Assembly (NCBI GenBank): GCA_944381055.1
Contig: CALWJQ010000026.1
Span: forward strand, 1 to 35,533
DNA: 35,533 nucleotides
Origin: an uncultured Clostridia bacterium
GTDB lineage: Bacteria; Bacillota; Clostridia; Oscillospirales; Butyricicoccaceae
Reading direction: 5' to 3'
Numbering within the stretch: the first letter of the stretch is position 1; the number at the start of each line of letters is the position of its first letter. A program made the translations under genes and the position numbers. Of this stretch, positions 6,943-15,028 are shown piece by piece. The notes beneath the pieces are model-generated. The model had not been told where the DNA came from, did not search any database, and saw only the letters and a program-made list of their open reading frames with translations.

Positions 6943-7451
6943 CCAATTATATCGTGCCGGTGCTCATTTTGTTCATTCTGGCGCACGGGGTCGCATCGGG
7001 AACCAATGTTTACAGCGCCCTGATCGACGGCGCCAAACAGGGGCTGACGGTGGTACGGGATATTTTTCCCGCCGTTCTTGTCATGCTGACCATCATTGCG
7101 ATGGTACGCGCTTCAGGGACCATTGATCTGATTGCGAACACGCTGGCCCCTGTGCTGGCGCCGCTAGGAATACCGGCGGAATGCCTGCCCCTGGCGCTGC
7201 TGCGTCCCTTTTCGGGCAGCGGAGCGTTGTCGGTGGGCAGCGAAGTCATCGCGCAGGCCGGACCGGACAGCACAGCGGGACGCATTGCCGCTGTGATGCT
7301 GGGGTCAAGCGAGACCAGCTTTTACACCATCGCCGTCTATTCGGCCTATATCAAAATGAAAAACACGCGCTATGCCGTCCCGGCGGCGCTGGGGGCCGAC
7401 GTCGCGGCCTTTCTGGCTTCGGCGGCTGCCGTGCAGCTGCTCATGGGTTAG
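6939..7451 (+). CDS. spmB: Spore maturation protein B
   Basis: 170 residues from ATG 6939 (GGAGGGG six to seven bases upstream), overlapping the spmA stop by four bases. It is a Gate-domain membrane protein with about five hydrophobic segments; the LLRPFSGSGALSVGSEVI and GSSETSFYTIAVY segments are SpmB signatures. It acts with SpmA in spore-core dehydration. The downstream end overlaps the convergent rsmI stop by three bases, so no terminator fits between them and transcription from each side must run into the other gene. Confidence 0.95.
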   Translation: MTNYIVPVLILFILAHGVASGTNVYSALIDGAKQGLTVVRDIFPAVLVMLTIIAMVRASGTIDLIANTLAPVLAPLGIPAECLPLALLRPFSGSGALSVGSEVIAQAGPDSTAGRIAAVMLGSSETSFYTIAVYSAYIKMKNTRYAVPAALGADVAAFLASAAAVQLLMG

Positions 7452-8296
7452 GCGTCGCGGCCGTACAGGCGCAGCGCTTTCTGGTACAGGGCGTTTTTGG
7501 ACACCCCGTTCTGCGCCGCAACCTGCCGGACGGCGGCCATCAGGCCGCAGCCTTCAGACGTTAAAAGCGCGCCGACTTCCGCCAGCAGGACCTCGTCGTC
7601 GGGCGCGCCCTGATCCTGCGGAGCCGGCGCGCCGCCGACGACAAGCACAAACTCCCCTCTGGGGGGGGTTTCGGTATATTTTTGCACCGCCTGAGACAGG
7701 GTGGTGCGCACGACTTCTTCGTGCAGCTTGGTGATTTCGCGGCACAATGCAACGGGGCGGTCGCCCAGCGCGCCAAGCAGATCTTCCAGGGTGCGCAGCA
7801 GCTTGTGCGGCGCTTCGTAGAAAACCATGGTCCGCTTTTCCGCCCGCAATTCGTCAAGGTGTTCGCGGCGGCTTTTTTTGCTGGTCGACAGAAAGCCTTC
7901 AAAAGTAAAGCGGCCGCAGTCCATACCTGAAATGGACAGGGCGGCGACGGCGGCGCAGCACCCGGGAACCGACACGACCTCGACGCCGCGCTCAGCGCAG
8001 ATAGCGACCAGATCGGTTCCGGGGTCGGACACGGCCGGCGTGCCGGCGTCAGTGATAAGCGCGCAGCTTTCGCCCGCTTCCATACGGCGTGCCAGAAGCT
8101 CGCCTTTTTGTCGCCGGTTGTGCTCAAAATAGCTGATCTGCGGCTTTTTGATGCCAAAGTGATTGAGCAGCTTGACGCCGACGCGGGTGTCTTCGGCCGC
8201 AATGAAATCGACGGTGCGCAGCGTTTCCAGCGCGCGGGGTGAAAGATCCCCCAGGTTCCCGATGGGGGTCGATACGACATAGAGTTTACCGGGCAT
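7448..8296 (-). CDS. rsmI: 16S rRNA (cytidine-1402 2'-O)-methyltransferase RsmI
   Basis: 282 residues from ATG 8296, eight bases after AGGAG; the ATG two codons earlier sits only two bases from the same site. Family motifs in order: LYVVSTPIGNLGDLSPRAL, AAEDTRVG, SYFEHNRRQK, ITDAGTPAVSDPG, VVSVPGCCAAVAALSISG and FYEAPHKLLRTL. This is the tetrapyrrole-methylase fold that uses S-adenosylmethionine to 2'-O-methylate C1402 in the decoding site of 16S rRNA, together with RsmH encoded elsewhere. A C-terminal helical domain of about 50 residues completes the usual length. It follows the TrmN6-like gene by 11 bases in one operon. Confidence 0.96.
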   Translation of the reverse strand: MPGKLYVVSTPIGNLGDLSPRALETLRTVDFIAAEDTRVGVKLLNHFGIKKPQISYFEHNRRQKGELLARRMEAGESCALITDAGTPAVSDPGTDLVAICAERGVEVVSVPGCCAAVAALSISGMDCGRFTFEGFLSTSKKSRREHLDELRAEKRTMVFYEAPHKLLRTLEDLLGALGDRPVALCREITKLHEEVVRTTLSQAVQKYTETPPRGEFVLVVGGAPAPQDQGAPDDEVLLAEVGALLTSEGCGLMAAVRQVAAQNGVSKNALYQKALRLYGRDA

Positions 8297-8307
8297 GGTC
8301 ATTTCTC

Positions 8308-9009
8308 CTAACGGTACATTTCAAGGGCTTCGGGCGTACAGTTCCCCGATTCGTCCTGCATGAACAGGGGAGGCATGACGTCGAGCTGAGCGCCGCCGCC
8401 TTTGCGCGCTTCGACCAGCGCCAGACAGGCTTCGCGGCCGGGCTGGTGGTGGACAAACCGCAGGCGTTTGGGCTCGAGCCGGCAGGACGCCAAAGCGGCG
8501 AACAGCGCGGGCAGCCGATCGGGACGGTAGCAGACAAAAAAACGGCCGCCCCAGCGCAGCGCACGGCCGGCAGAAGCACACAGCTCATCGGGCGCACAGC
8601 CGCAGCGGGCGCCGGCCTTTGCAGCGGTGCGTGCGACGGCGCCCCGGCCGGGGGCGAAGTACGGCGGGTTGGACAGGCACAGGTCATACCGGCCCAGCAT
8701 GCCGCCGGGCAGCGCGCGCAGATCAGCACAGACAATGCGCCCGCGGCCGTCAAACTCTGCGCGCCGATAATTCAAGCAGGCCTGTTCGGCAGCGCACGCG
8801 CTCAGTTCGACGCCGTCAACGCAGAGATCCGGGCAGCGCGCCATCAGCATCAGCCCCAGTACGCCCTGTCCGGCGCCCAGATCCAAAGCGCGTTCCCGCG
8901 GTCTGGGGCGGACAAAGCCGGCCAGCAAAACCGAGTCTTGCGTCAGCGGGAAAAGATCGCTGCGCTGCGCCATATCGACGCCGCCCGGCAGCGGAATAAC
9001 CCGTTCCAT
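8308..9009 (-). CDS. TrmN6-like tRNA/adenine-N6 methyltransferase
   Basis: 233 residues from ATG 9009, preceded by AAAGGGGG; the frame extends further but the promoter at 9041-9069 lies within that extension. The SAM-binding motif I DLGAGQG is at residues 43-49 and the N6-amino-methyltransferase motif NPPY at 114-117. LTQDSVLLAGF near residue 22 is typical of the YfiC/TrmN6 group, which methylates A37 of tRNA1(Val) in E. coli; B. subtilis YabB is the Firmicute counterpart and is likewise beside rsmI. The exact RNA target in this organism is inferred. Confidence 0.88.
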   Translation of the reverse strand: MERVIPLPGGVDMAQRSDLFPLTQDSVLLAGFVRPRPRERALDLGAGQGVLGLMLMARCPDLCVDGVELSACAAEQACLNYRRAEFDGRGRIVCADLRALPGGMLGRYDLCLSNPPYFAPGRGAVARTAAKAGARCGCAPDELCASAGRALRWGGRFFVCYRPDRLPALFAALASCRLEPKRLRFVHHQPGREACLALVEARKGGGAQLDVMPPLFMQDESGNCTPEALEMYR

Positions 9010-9040
9010 CAGGGGCCCCCTTTTTTCAGCGAATACCAGC

Positions 9041-9069
9041 ATTATAGCATAATCGTCCCCTGTGTGCAA
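9041..9069 (-). promoter_or_regulatory. Sigma-A promoter of the trmN6-rsmI operon
   Basis: Minus strand TTGCAC (9069-9064), 17-bp spacer, TATAAT (9046-9041), giving a leader of about 25 nt before ATG 9009. Confidence 0.78.
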
Positions 9070-9106
9070 AAAATAAACGGAAAATCAGAAAAAGGGAGAA
9101 TCGGTT

Positions 9107-9793
9107 ATGCGGAAAACAGAACGCACGGCGGCGCGCATTTTTGCGCTTCTGACCGTGTGCGCCGTCGCGGCCATGCTGACGGCGCATTTCAGCGAGGCGT
9201 CCGCCGCCGTTTACCGGCAGGGATCGAGCGGGCAGACTGTACGCACCATCCAGCAGAAGCTGAAAAACTGGGGATATTACGACGGCGAGGTCGACGGCAT
9301 TTTCGGCAGCGCCACAACAGCTGCCGTCAAATACTTTCAGCGTTCCAACGGCCTGACGGCCGACGGCATTGTCGGCCCCGCGACCCTCAAGGCGCTGGGG
9401 ATGCAGAGCGGTTCGGGTTCGTCCGGCGCGACGGCCGGGCGCGACAACGACCTGTACCTGCTGGCGCGCATGATTTCGGCCGAAGCGCGCGGCGAGCCGT
9501 ATACCGGCCAGGTCGCCGTCGGGGCCGTCATTTTAAACCGCGTCGACCACCCGTCCTTTCCAAACACCGTTGCGGGCGTCATCTACCAGCCAGGGGCTTT
9601 TTCGGCGCTTTACGACGGCCAATATGATCAGCCCATCGCCGACAGTGCCCGCCGGGCAGCGCAGGACGCTTTGAACGGCTGGGATCCGACGGGCGGCGCT
9701 ATTTATTATTATAATCCGGCCAAAACGACCAACAGCTGGATCTGGTCGCGCCCGGTCATTGCGACCATCGGCAACCATGTCTTTGCAAAATGA
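9107..9793 (+). CDS. sleB: SleB-type spore cortex-lytic enzyme
   Basis: 228 residues with AAAGGGAG ahead of the ATG. A basic, hydrophobic signal peptide is cleaved around ASA-A (residues 31-34). Residues 36-98 are a peptidoglycan-binding domain (GSSGQTVRTIQQKL, YYDGEVDGIFGSATTAAVKYFQ). Residues 113-228 are the SleB hydrolase_2 catalytic domain, with the probable catalytic Glu126 in SAEARGEPYTGQ and the AVGAVILNR motif. SleB is a lytic transglycosylase made in the forespore that cleaves muramic-lactam cortex during germination. No ypeB partner follows; the gene ends in its own terminator. The catalytic domain alone is also found in CwlJ-like enzymes, but the signal peptide and binding domain favour SleB. 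Confidence 0.93.
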   Translation: MRKTERTAARIFALLTVCAVAAMLTAHFSEASAAVYRQGSSGQTVRTIQQKLKNWGYYDGEVDGIFGSATTAAVKYFQRSNGLTADGIVGPATLKALGMQSGSGSSGATAGRDNDLYLLARMISAEARGEPYTGQVAVGAVILNRVDHPSFPNTVAGVIYQPGAFSALYDGQYDQPIADSARRAAQDALNGWDPTGGAIYYYNPAKTTNSWIWSRPVIATIGNHVFAK

Positions 9794-9827
9794 AAAGTGC
9801 CGCGGCTGTAAAGCTGCGGCACTTTTT
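9794..9827 (+). terminator. Intrinsic terminator after sleB
   Basis: AAAGTGCCGC (9794-9803) pairs with GCGGCACTTT (9815-9824), with further pairing inside the loop, followed by a T run. It starts immediately after the stop codon. Confidence 0.88.
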
Positions 9828-9862
9828 ATCCCGAATGGCGAGGAAAGATCGGATAGAGCGTT

Positions 9863-9897
9863 GAAAAAACAATTGAGTAAAGCTGATTTACTTTACT
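9863..9897 (-). terminator. Weak terminator-like hairpin at the end of the deacylase operon
   Basis: On the minus strand AGTAAAG (9897-9891) pairs with CTTTACT (9882-9876), straddling the deacylase stop codon, followed after about six bases by TTTTTT. The stem is only seven A/T-rich pairs, so termination may be partial. Confidence 0.4.
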
Positions 9898-11678
9898 TGA
9901 TTCCGCGTCCGGCGAACGACCATACCGGCCCGCGGATTGAGTGTGCGCCCTTTTTCGGCGGTCAGCCGGCCGTTGACAAAGACCATGTCCACGCCGCGCG
10001 GCGGCCGGTTGGGGGCGACGTAGTCGATGTTGGGATCCAGCGCATCCCAGTCGAGCACGACGATGTCGGCCCGCATCCCTTCGGCGACCCGGCCGCGGTC
10101 GGAAAGGCCGTAATTGCGGGCCGTACGGCCGGTGACGGCAGCGATCGCATCTTCGCGCCGGCGGATGACGCCGCTGGTCAGCAGCATGATCATGCCGCTG
10201 AAGTCGCTGTACGTCCCGCTGTACTGCGGGGGCATGTCGGGGCGGTTTTCACACTGGCAGGCGAAGTTACATCCGCCGACGTCCAGCCCGAACGCCGCGT
10301 CCGGGTACGAGGCGTAGCAGTCCAGCCCGAAGGGGCTTTTGGCGGGAGTGCGGATGCGCACGCAGGTGCGCACGTCGCCGGCCAGCAGGTCGAGCAGTGT
10401 GCCGACGGGGTCCCGGCCGCGTTCTGCCGCCAGTTCGCCGATGGTCTTGCCCGTGCAGCCGGGCAGGGCGCACCGGGTGATTTCATACACCGAATCCCAG
10501 CCCGGTTCAGACGCGTTGAGTCCCGCCGCAGAGCGCGCGCCGGGATTGATCCCGTCTTCCAGTTCGCAGCGCAGGCGCATCCGGTATTCCGGCAGGCGCA
10601 GCATGGACTGGAAACGGGTCAGGCTGCCGCACTGTTCAACATAAGGCAGCAGCCGCGACGCCAGCATCGGGGCATAGTCGCCCGCCTCAAAATAAAACGG
10701 CAGCACGTCCCAGCCCGCGCGCACGCCGCGCGCGCGGTACTCGTCGAACAGCCGCATGACGCTGCGGCAGGCCTCGTCGACAAGCTCGGGCGCAGGCAGA
10801 TTGCGGTACCCGGGACGCAGGTGGCTGATATGGATGCGCGCGCCGCTGCACAGGCCGAGTTCCAGCATTTCACGGTAACCATCGACGGGCTGGAAGCCTT
10901 CGATGATCCGCTGCCCGCGCCGCGGGCTGTACTGCGCGTGAGCGGTGACAATGCCGTCGTATTCGGCGACGACACGCGCCAGCGCGAGCAGTTCGGCAGA
11001 ATCGGCCTCGTCGCCGGGTTGGTAGTCAAAGCCAAAGCTCAGACCGTGCGCGCCGGAGTCCATCGATTGCCGCAGCAGATCGCACATTTCGGCGATCTCT
11101 TCGGCAGACGCGGGGCGGCGGAAGTCGGCGCCCATAACGGCGATACGCAGCGGGCCGTGGGGGACAAAGGGGATCAGGTTGGGACCAATGCCGCTGCGCT
11201 CGATGTGCGCCAAAAACTCGCCGAAACTGTTCCAGTCCAGCGGAACGCCGTAAATGTCGCGGTAGGCCTTGCGGAAGGGCTCCAGGTCGACGACAGGGGT
11301 CCGGCCCGGGCGTTCGCCGGCAAACAGCGGGGGGAAAACAGCGTTGAGCGCTTCGGCATCGCCGGTCATGCCCATATAGTGACGGCTGAGCGGGGCGAGC
11401 CCCATGCCGCAGTGCCCGGCGCACACCGTGGTGACGCCTTGAGCGGTCAGGCTTTCGAGATCGGGAGTACGGACGGCCGAGATGTCGGCATGGCTGTGGC
11501 TGTCAATAAAGCCCGGAGCAACGACCTTCCCGCCCGCGTCGGCGACGGCAGCCGCCTGCGCGTCTTTTAAATCGCCGACCAGGACAATGCGCCCGCCGCG
11601 AATTCCGACGTCGGCAATCCGTGCATCGGCGCCCGTTCCGTCGATGAGCAGCCCGTTTTTGATGATGAGATCCAGCAT
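9888..11678 (-). CDS. N-acyl-D-amino-acid deacylase (D-aminoacylase family)
   Basis: 596 residues from ATG 11678, eight bases after AAGGAG. The family opening MLDLIIKNGLLIDGTGADARIADVG is followed by the metal motif HSH (His61, His63) and the GHCGMGLAP stretch, where Cys90 corresponds to the metal-bridging cysteine of D-aminoacylases. Further conserved pieces are AHAQYSPRRG, ARIHISHLR and the C-terminal RGRVAEGMRADIVVLD. These amidohydrolase-superfamily enzymes remove the N-acyl group from D-amino acids or N-acyl-D-aspartate/glutamate; some relatives are dihydropyrimidinases or D-glutamate deacylases, so the precise acyl donor is open. No signal peptide, so it is cytoplasmic. It is the last gene of the divergent catabolic operon, 13 bases after the M14 gene. 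Confidence 0.88.
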   Translation of the reverse strand: MLDLIIKNGLLIDGTGADARIADVGIRGGRIVLVGDLKDAQAAAVADAGGKVVAPGFIDSHSHADISAVRTPDLESLTAQGVTTVCAGHCGMGLAPLSRHYMGMTGDAEALNAVFPPLFAGERPGRTPVVDLEPFRKAYRDIYGVPLDWNSFGEFLAHIERSGIGPNLIPFVPHGPLRIAVMGADFRRPASAEEIAEMCDLLRQSMDSGAHGLSFGFDYQPGDEADSAELLALARVVAEYDGIVTAHAQYSPRRGQRIIEGFQPVDGYREMLELGLCSGARIHISHLRPGYRNLPAPELVDEACRSVMRLFDEYRARGVRAGWDVLPFYFEAGDYAPMLASRLLPYVEQCGSLTRFQSMLRLPEYRMRLRCELEDGINPGARSAAGLNASEPGWDSVYEITRCALPGCTGKTIGELAAERGRDPVGTLLDLLAGDVRTCVRIRTPAKSPFGLDCYASYPDAAFGLDVGGCNFACQCENRPDMPPQYSGTYSDFSGMIMLLTSGVIRRREDAIAAVTGRTARNYGLSDRGRVAEGMRADIVVLDWDALDPNIDYVAPNRPPRGVDMVFVNGRLTAEKGRTLNPRAGMVVRRTRNQVK

Positions 11679-11691
11679 ATGGCACACTCCT

Positions 11692-14600
11692 TTATAAATG
11701 GCCGCCGGGCGGCAGCAGCGGGCGAAGCCGTACGAGTTCGGCGCGAAGGCCGTCGCCCGAATGTTCGGCACGGCGGCGGTACAGCCTGCCGGAGCCGCGG
11801 CATACATCGATCCCCGCCTGGATGTGGCAGAGCTGCGCCTGCGCGCACCAAAGCAGAGCTTCGCCGGAAGCGCCTTCGTCGGCCGCTTCGGGCGTGAACG
11901 ACACCGACGTCACCCACGGGCGGCACACGGACAGATACGGGTGCTGCGGCCGGTAGGCACAGGGAATCCAGTAATTGAGCATTTTGTTTTCGAGCGCGCA
12001 GGGAAAGAGCGGATCAGCGCCGTTGTAAGAGTATTTTTCAAACCGTTTGCGCCAATCGTCGTTGAGCGCCATCAGATCCGGGCGGCCGAAATACGCCCGG
12101 GACACGCCGTCGGCCCAGGCGCGGCAGAGCCGGACGTTATCAGTGTACGGCTCGTCGCTGCAATAAAAGTAAAAGCCGCAGAGCAGGGCGCGCGGAAGCC
12201 ACAGCCCTTTATACCCGCGCAGGCTGGCAAACTGGTGCTGCCAGTCATGGGCCGGGACGCCATGCACGTCGACAAAAACATCGGGCAGAACGCGCCGGTA
12301 GACGTCGCTGAAGGCGCGGCCGTCGGCGTTGACAGAGCCGTCCTGAAAATACATGCCGGTCAGATCGCGGCCGAGCGGCGGGGTATAACAGCAGTGGGGA
12401 GCCCAGCCGGGATGTTCGTGCCGCAGCTCGTCGTACAGCGCGGCGCCGTCGGGGTTTTCCATGGGGATAAGCGTCAGCAGCATTTCATCGCCCAGCCGGC
12501 GGTATGCCGGGTCAAGGAGCAGGGAGCGGATGAGCCGCGCCAGTGCGTTGGACGCCGACACCTCGATGGCGTGGTGACGTCCGCAGACCAGCATTGACGG
12601 CCTGCGCATGACGCGTTTGACGGTCGATACATAGCCGGGCAGTGTGCAGGCCGGCTCGACGGCGTAGATTGTGCGGCCGTAAAAAGTCGTGCCGGCGGGG
12701 TAGACGTCAAGGCCCGGCACGCGCATCAGCTGATGGGCTGTGCGTTCCCAGTCCTCGTAACCGACGACGCCGCCCGGCGTCAGGTCGATATCGTCCGGCG
12801 TCAGATTTTTGACAGGGGCAGGTGCTGCAGGGATTTCGACGGTCAGCTGCGTGCCGCTGCTGTGGATTTCTGCGGATCCGTATGGGGCGAGCAGGCGGGA
12901 AAGCCCGGTGAGACCCTGCCGGGTCAGATCGGCCAGCGGAGCGAGCCGCTGTGCCAGCGCGTCGGAACAGCGGACGGAAAAGACGGGGATCAGCCTGCCA
13001 TCGCGGCCGCGAACCTGTGTGACGCGGACGTCGGCGCTGTCGTACGACGGCTCAAAGGTCTGCCCGTCAGCAGTGATGCGGGGAACGGGGGCCAGATGGT
13101 CATATAAGGTTGCCGTCATGTGCGGCGGGCCGGGACAGATGTGGATGCGGGGAAAAATATGCCCCGCAGCGTCTATCCGCGTCCCCCATTTTTCCATGCA
13201 CAGGGCATTGATAAAGGCCTGTCCTCCGTCAAAGAGATCTTCGCTCAGCACCTCGCCCATGGAAATCAGGTCGCTGCGGACGGGAAGCGTGCGTTCCGGC
13301 TCACTGATGCAGATCTCAAGCTCCAGACGGCCGAACAGCGGCGGCTCCGGCGCTGCACCGGCTGTTTTGCCTTCGATAAAGCCGGCCAGCGCGGGCAGAA
13401 CATCCTGCTGGTAAAACGCCCACAGGCGTTCGCTGTCGGTGGCGATCACACGGTCCAGCAGGACACGGCCGTCCTGTTCGACGGCAAGGCGTCCCGTTGT
13501 GGGGGCGCACACTCCTTGCCCGGGGAAGCGGGGCAGGCAGAACTGCTCGCTGACTGCCGCACGCAGAGTGTCATGCAGCAGACAGCAGCCCTCGGCGTCA
13601 TAGGCGCGGGCTTCGTATGTGATGTCTTCGGGCCCCAGATAGGCTTCAAACGTGACGGCGTCTTTGCCGATGCCGAGAATCGGGGCGATCAGATCGTCAA
13701 CCGGATAGAGTTCCTGAAGCCAGCGGGGCGGCTTGTCGATCCGATCGTCGACGTCCTTCCACGGAGAACCGTCGGGACGCCGCACCGGCGCGCCCGGGCG
13801 AAGGTACGGGTTGAAAAAAATTTCGACGCGGCTGACCGGCCCGGCCGCTGCCGCGCGCGGCGCAAAGGACTCTTCCAGCCAGCTCAGCCCCGGTTTGTAA
13901 GCACACCAAAGTTCGGCTTCTGCCGACGCGGCGCCGCGCGCCATCGCCTGTGTGCGGAACCATGCGGCCAGCTCCTGACGGATGCCGGCATCCTCGCTGA
14001 GAAACCCGTGCAGGCGCACATGTCCGCCCGGGACGACGTATCCCAGCGCTTCGATCAGCGCGTCCCGGGCTTCGTCGACCTCCCAGACGGCGTCGCAAAC
14101 GCGTGTGAACACAGGCGTAAAATCGGTGTGACGGCGCAGGTCGGCGTTGGGAAAACATGTACGCAGGCTTTCAGTGGGCGCGTCGGAAGAAAGCAATGCC
14201 TGCGCCGGGCCCTGTACCGCCGCCAGCACGGCGGCCTGCCCGTCGGCGTTTCCCATGCGCACAGCGCTTTGCAGGCACTGTGCGGCGTCGTACAGGGTAC
14301 GGTGATCGGCCGTCTGTGGAAATTGCAGGCAGAACCGTGTCATGAAACCGGTCAGCTCGTCCCCGGCGCCGCGGACGGTGATCTGCTTGCGCGGCTTTAT
14401 TTCGTCGAGCGAGACCGAAGGTTCGGCGGCGTCGGAAAAGCGGATGAGATGGCTGCGGCCGTCGTCCTGGGCCAGCGTCAGGGGAAAGCGGGCGCCTGCT
14501 GTTTCCATCCCCAGACGGGCGGACAGGTCGCAGGCGGCCCGGAACTGCGCTTCGCTGGCATCATCCGGCAGCAGCAGACGGCATTCGACCCGATCCGCAA

Positions 14601-15015
14601 TGCCGTCATGATCGCCGTCGAACAGGATAAAACCGGGGTAAAACAGGTCTTCCAGCCCGCCGTCATGCGGCGGTTGAACCGGGATGGAGGCCCGATCGCT
14701 GGCCGCGCGGTAGCCGTCGGGCGGGCAGGCCGTCTGCTCAAACGGACCGCGGCGGCCCAGCTCGTCAAACAGCGCCGCCCACTGCGCGGAAAAGTCACTG
14801 CCCAACCGGACCGGCAGAACGTTATCCCCCGGCACGGCGTTTGGCCACAGATACAGCACGCCGGGGTCGTTTGCGTCAGCGGGGGATACGGACGCCGGGA
14901 ACTGCATATTGACGGAATAAAAGCCGGCCAGGTGGGCCAGTTCGACCAGCTGCCGGCGTTTTTCGGGGGTGTCGGCGCCGGTCCAGACCACTTTGCACTG
15001 TGTAAAGCGCTTCAT
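11692..15015 (-). CDS. Very large cytoplasmic M14-type zinc carboxypeptidase-like protein
   Basis: 1107 residues from ATG 15015 (AGAGG seven bases upstream); an upstream in-frame ATG at 15108 lies within the preceding gene and lacks a site. Only the last third is recognisable: about residues 750-1060 look like a peptidase M14 domain, with His815-x-x-Glu818 (GRHHAIEVS), the MENPDG substrate-side motif and His918 in FVDVHGVP as third zinc ligand. The general-base glutamate cannot be assigned with certainty. The 750-residue N-terminal part is unfamiliar; it includes an Asp-rich DGDHDGIAD loop (residues 133-141) like a calcium-binding loop. There is no signal peptide, lipobox or membrane helix, so it probably acts on imported peptides. 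It lies 13 bases after the amidohydrolase gene and before the D-aminoacylase gene. Confidence 0.78.
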   Translation of the reverse strand: MKRFTQCKVVWTGADTPEKRRQLVELAHLAGFYSVNMQFPASVSPADANDPGVLYLWPNAVPGDNVLPVRLGSDFSAQWAALFDELGRRGPFEQTACPPDGYRAASDRASIPVQPPHDGGLEDLFYPGFILFDGDHDGIADRVECRLLLPDDASEAQFRAACDLSARLGMETAGARFPLTLAQDDGRSHLIRFSDAAEPSVSLDEIKPRKQITVRGAGDELTGFMTRFCLQFPQTADHRTLYDAAQCLQSAVRMGNADGQAAVLAAVQGPAQALLSSDAPTESLRTCFPNADLRRHTDFTPVFTRVCDAVWEVDEARDALIEALGYVVPGGHVRLHGFLSEDAGIRQELAAWFRTQAMARGAASAEAELWCAYKPGLSWLEESFAPRAAAAGPVSRVEIFFNPYLRPGAPVRRPDGSPWKDVDDRIDKPPRWLQELYPVDDLIAPILGIGKDAVTFEAYLGPEDITYEARAYDAEGCCLLHDTLRAAVSEQFCLPRFPGQGVCAPTTGRLAVEQDGRVLLDRVIATDSERLWAFYQQDVLPALAGFIEGKTAGAAPEPPLFGRLELEICISEPERTLPVRSDLISMGEVLSEDLFDGGQAFINALCMEKWGTRIDAAGHIFPRIHICPGPPHMTATLYDHLAPVPRITADGQTFEPSYDSADVRVTQVRGRDGRLIPVFSVRCSDALAQRLAPLADLTRQGLTGLSRLLAPYGSAEIHSSGTQLTVEIPAAPAPVKNLTPDDIDLTPGGVVGYEDWERTAHQLMRVPGLDVYPAGTTFYGRTIYAVEPACTLPGYVSTVKRVMRRPSMLVCGRHHAIEVSASNALARLIRSLLLDPAYRRLGDEMLLTLIPMENPDGAALYDELRHEHPGWAPHCCYTPPLGRDLTGMYFQDGSVNADGRAFSDVYRRVLPDVFVDVHGVPAHDWQHQFASLRGYKGLWLPRALLCGFYFYCSDEPYTDNVRLCRAWADGVSRAYFGRPDLMALNDDWRKRFEKYSYNGADPLFPCALENKMLNYWIPCAYRPQHPYLSVCRPWVTSVSFTPEAADEGASGEALLWCAQAQLCHIQAGIDVCRGSGRLYRRRAEHSGDGLRAELVRLRPLLPPGGHL

Positions 15016-15028
15016 CGTCTGGCCTCTT

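Noticed and set aside
9029..9052. GAATA and CATAAT boxes ahead of sleB resembling a sigma-G promoter
   Set aside because: The spacing is only about 12 bp instead of 17-18, and the bases are better explained by the minus-strand sigma-A promoter of trmN6.
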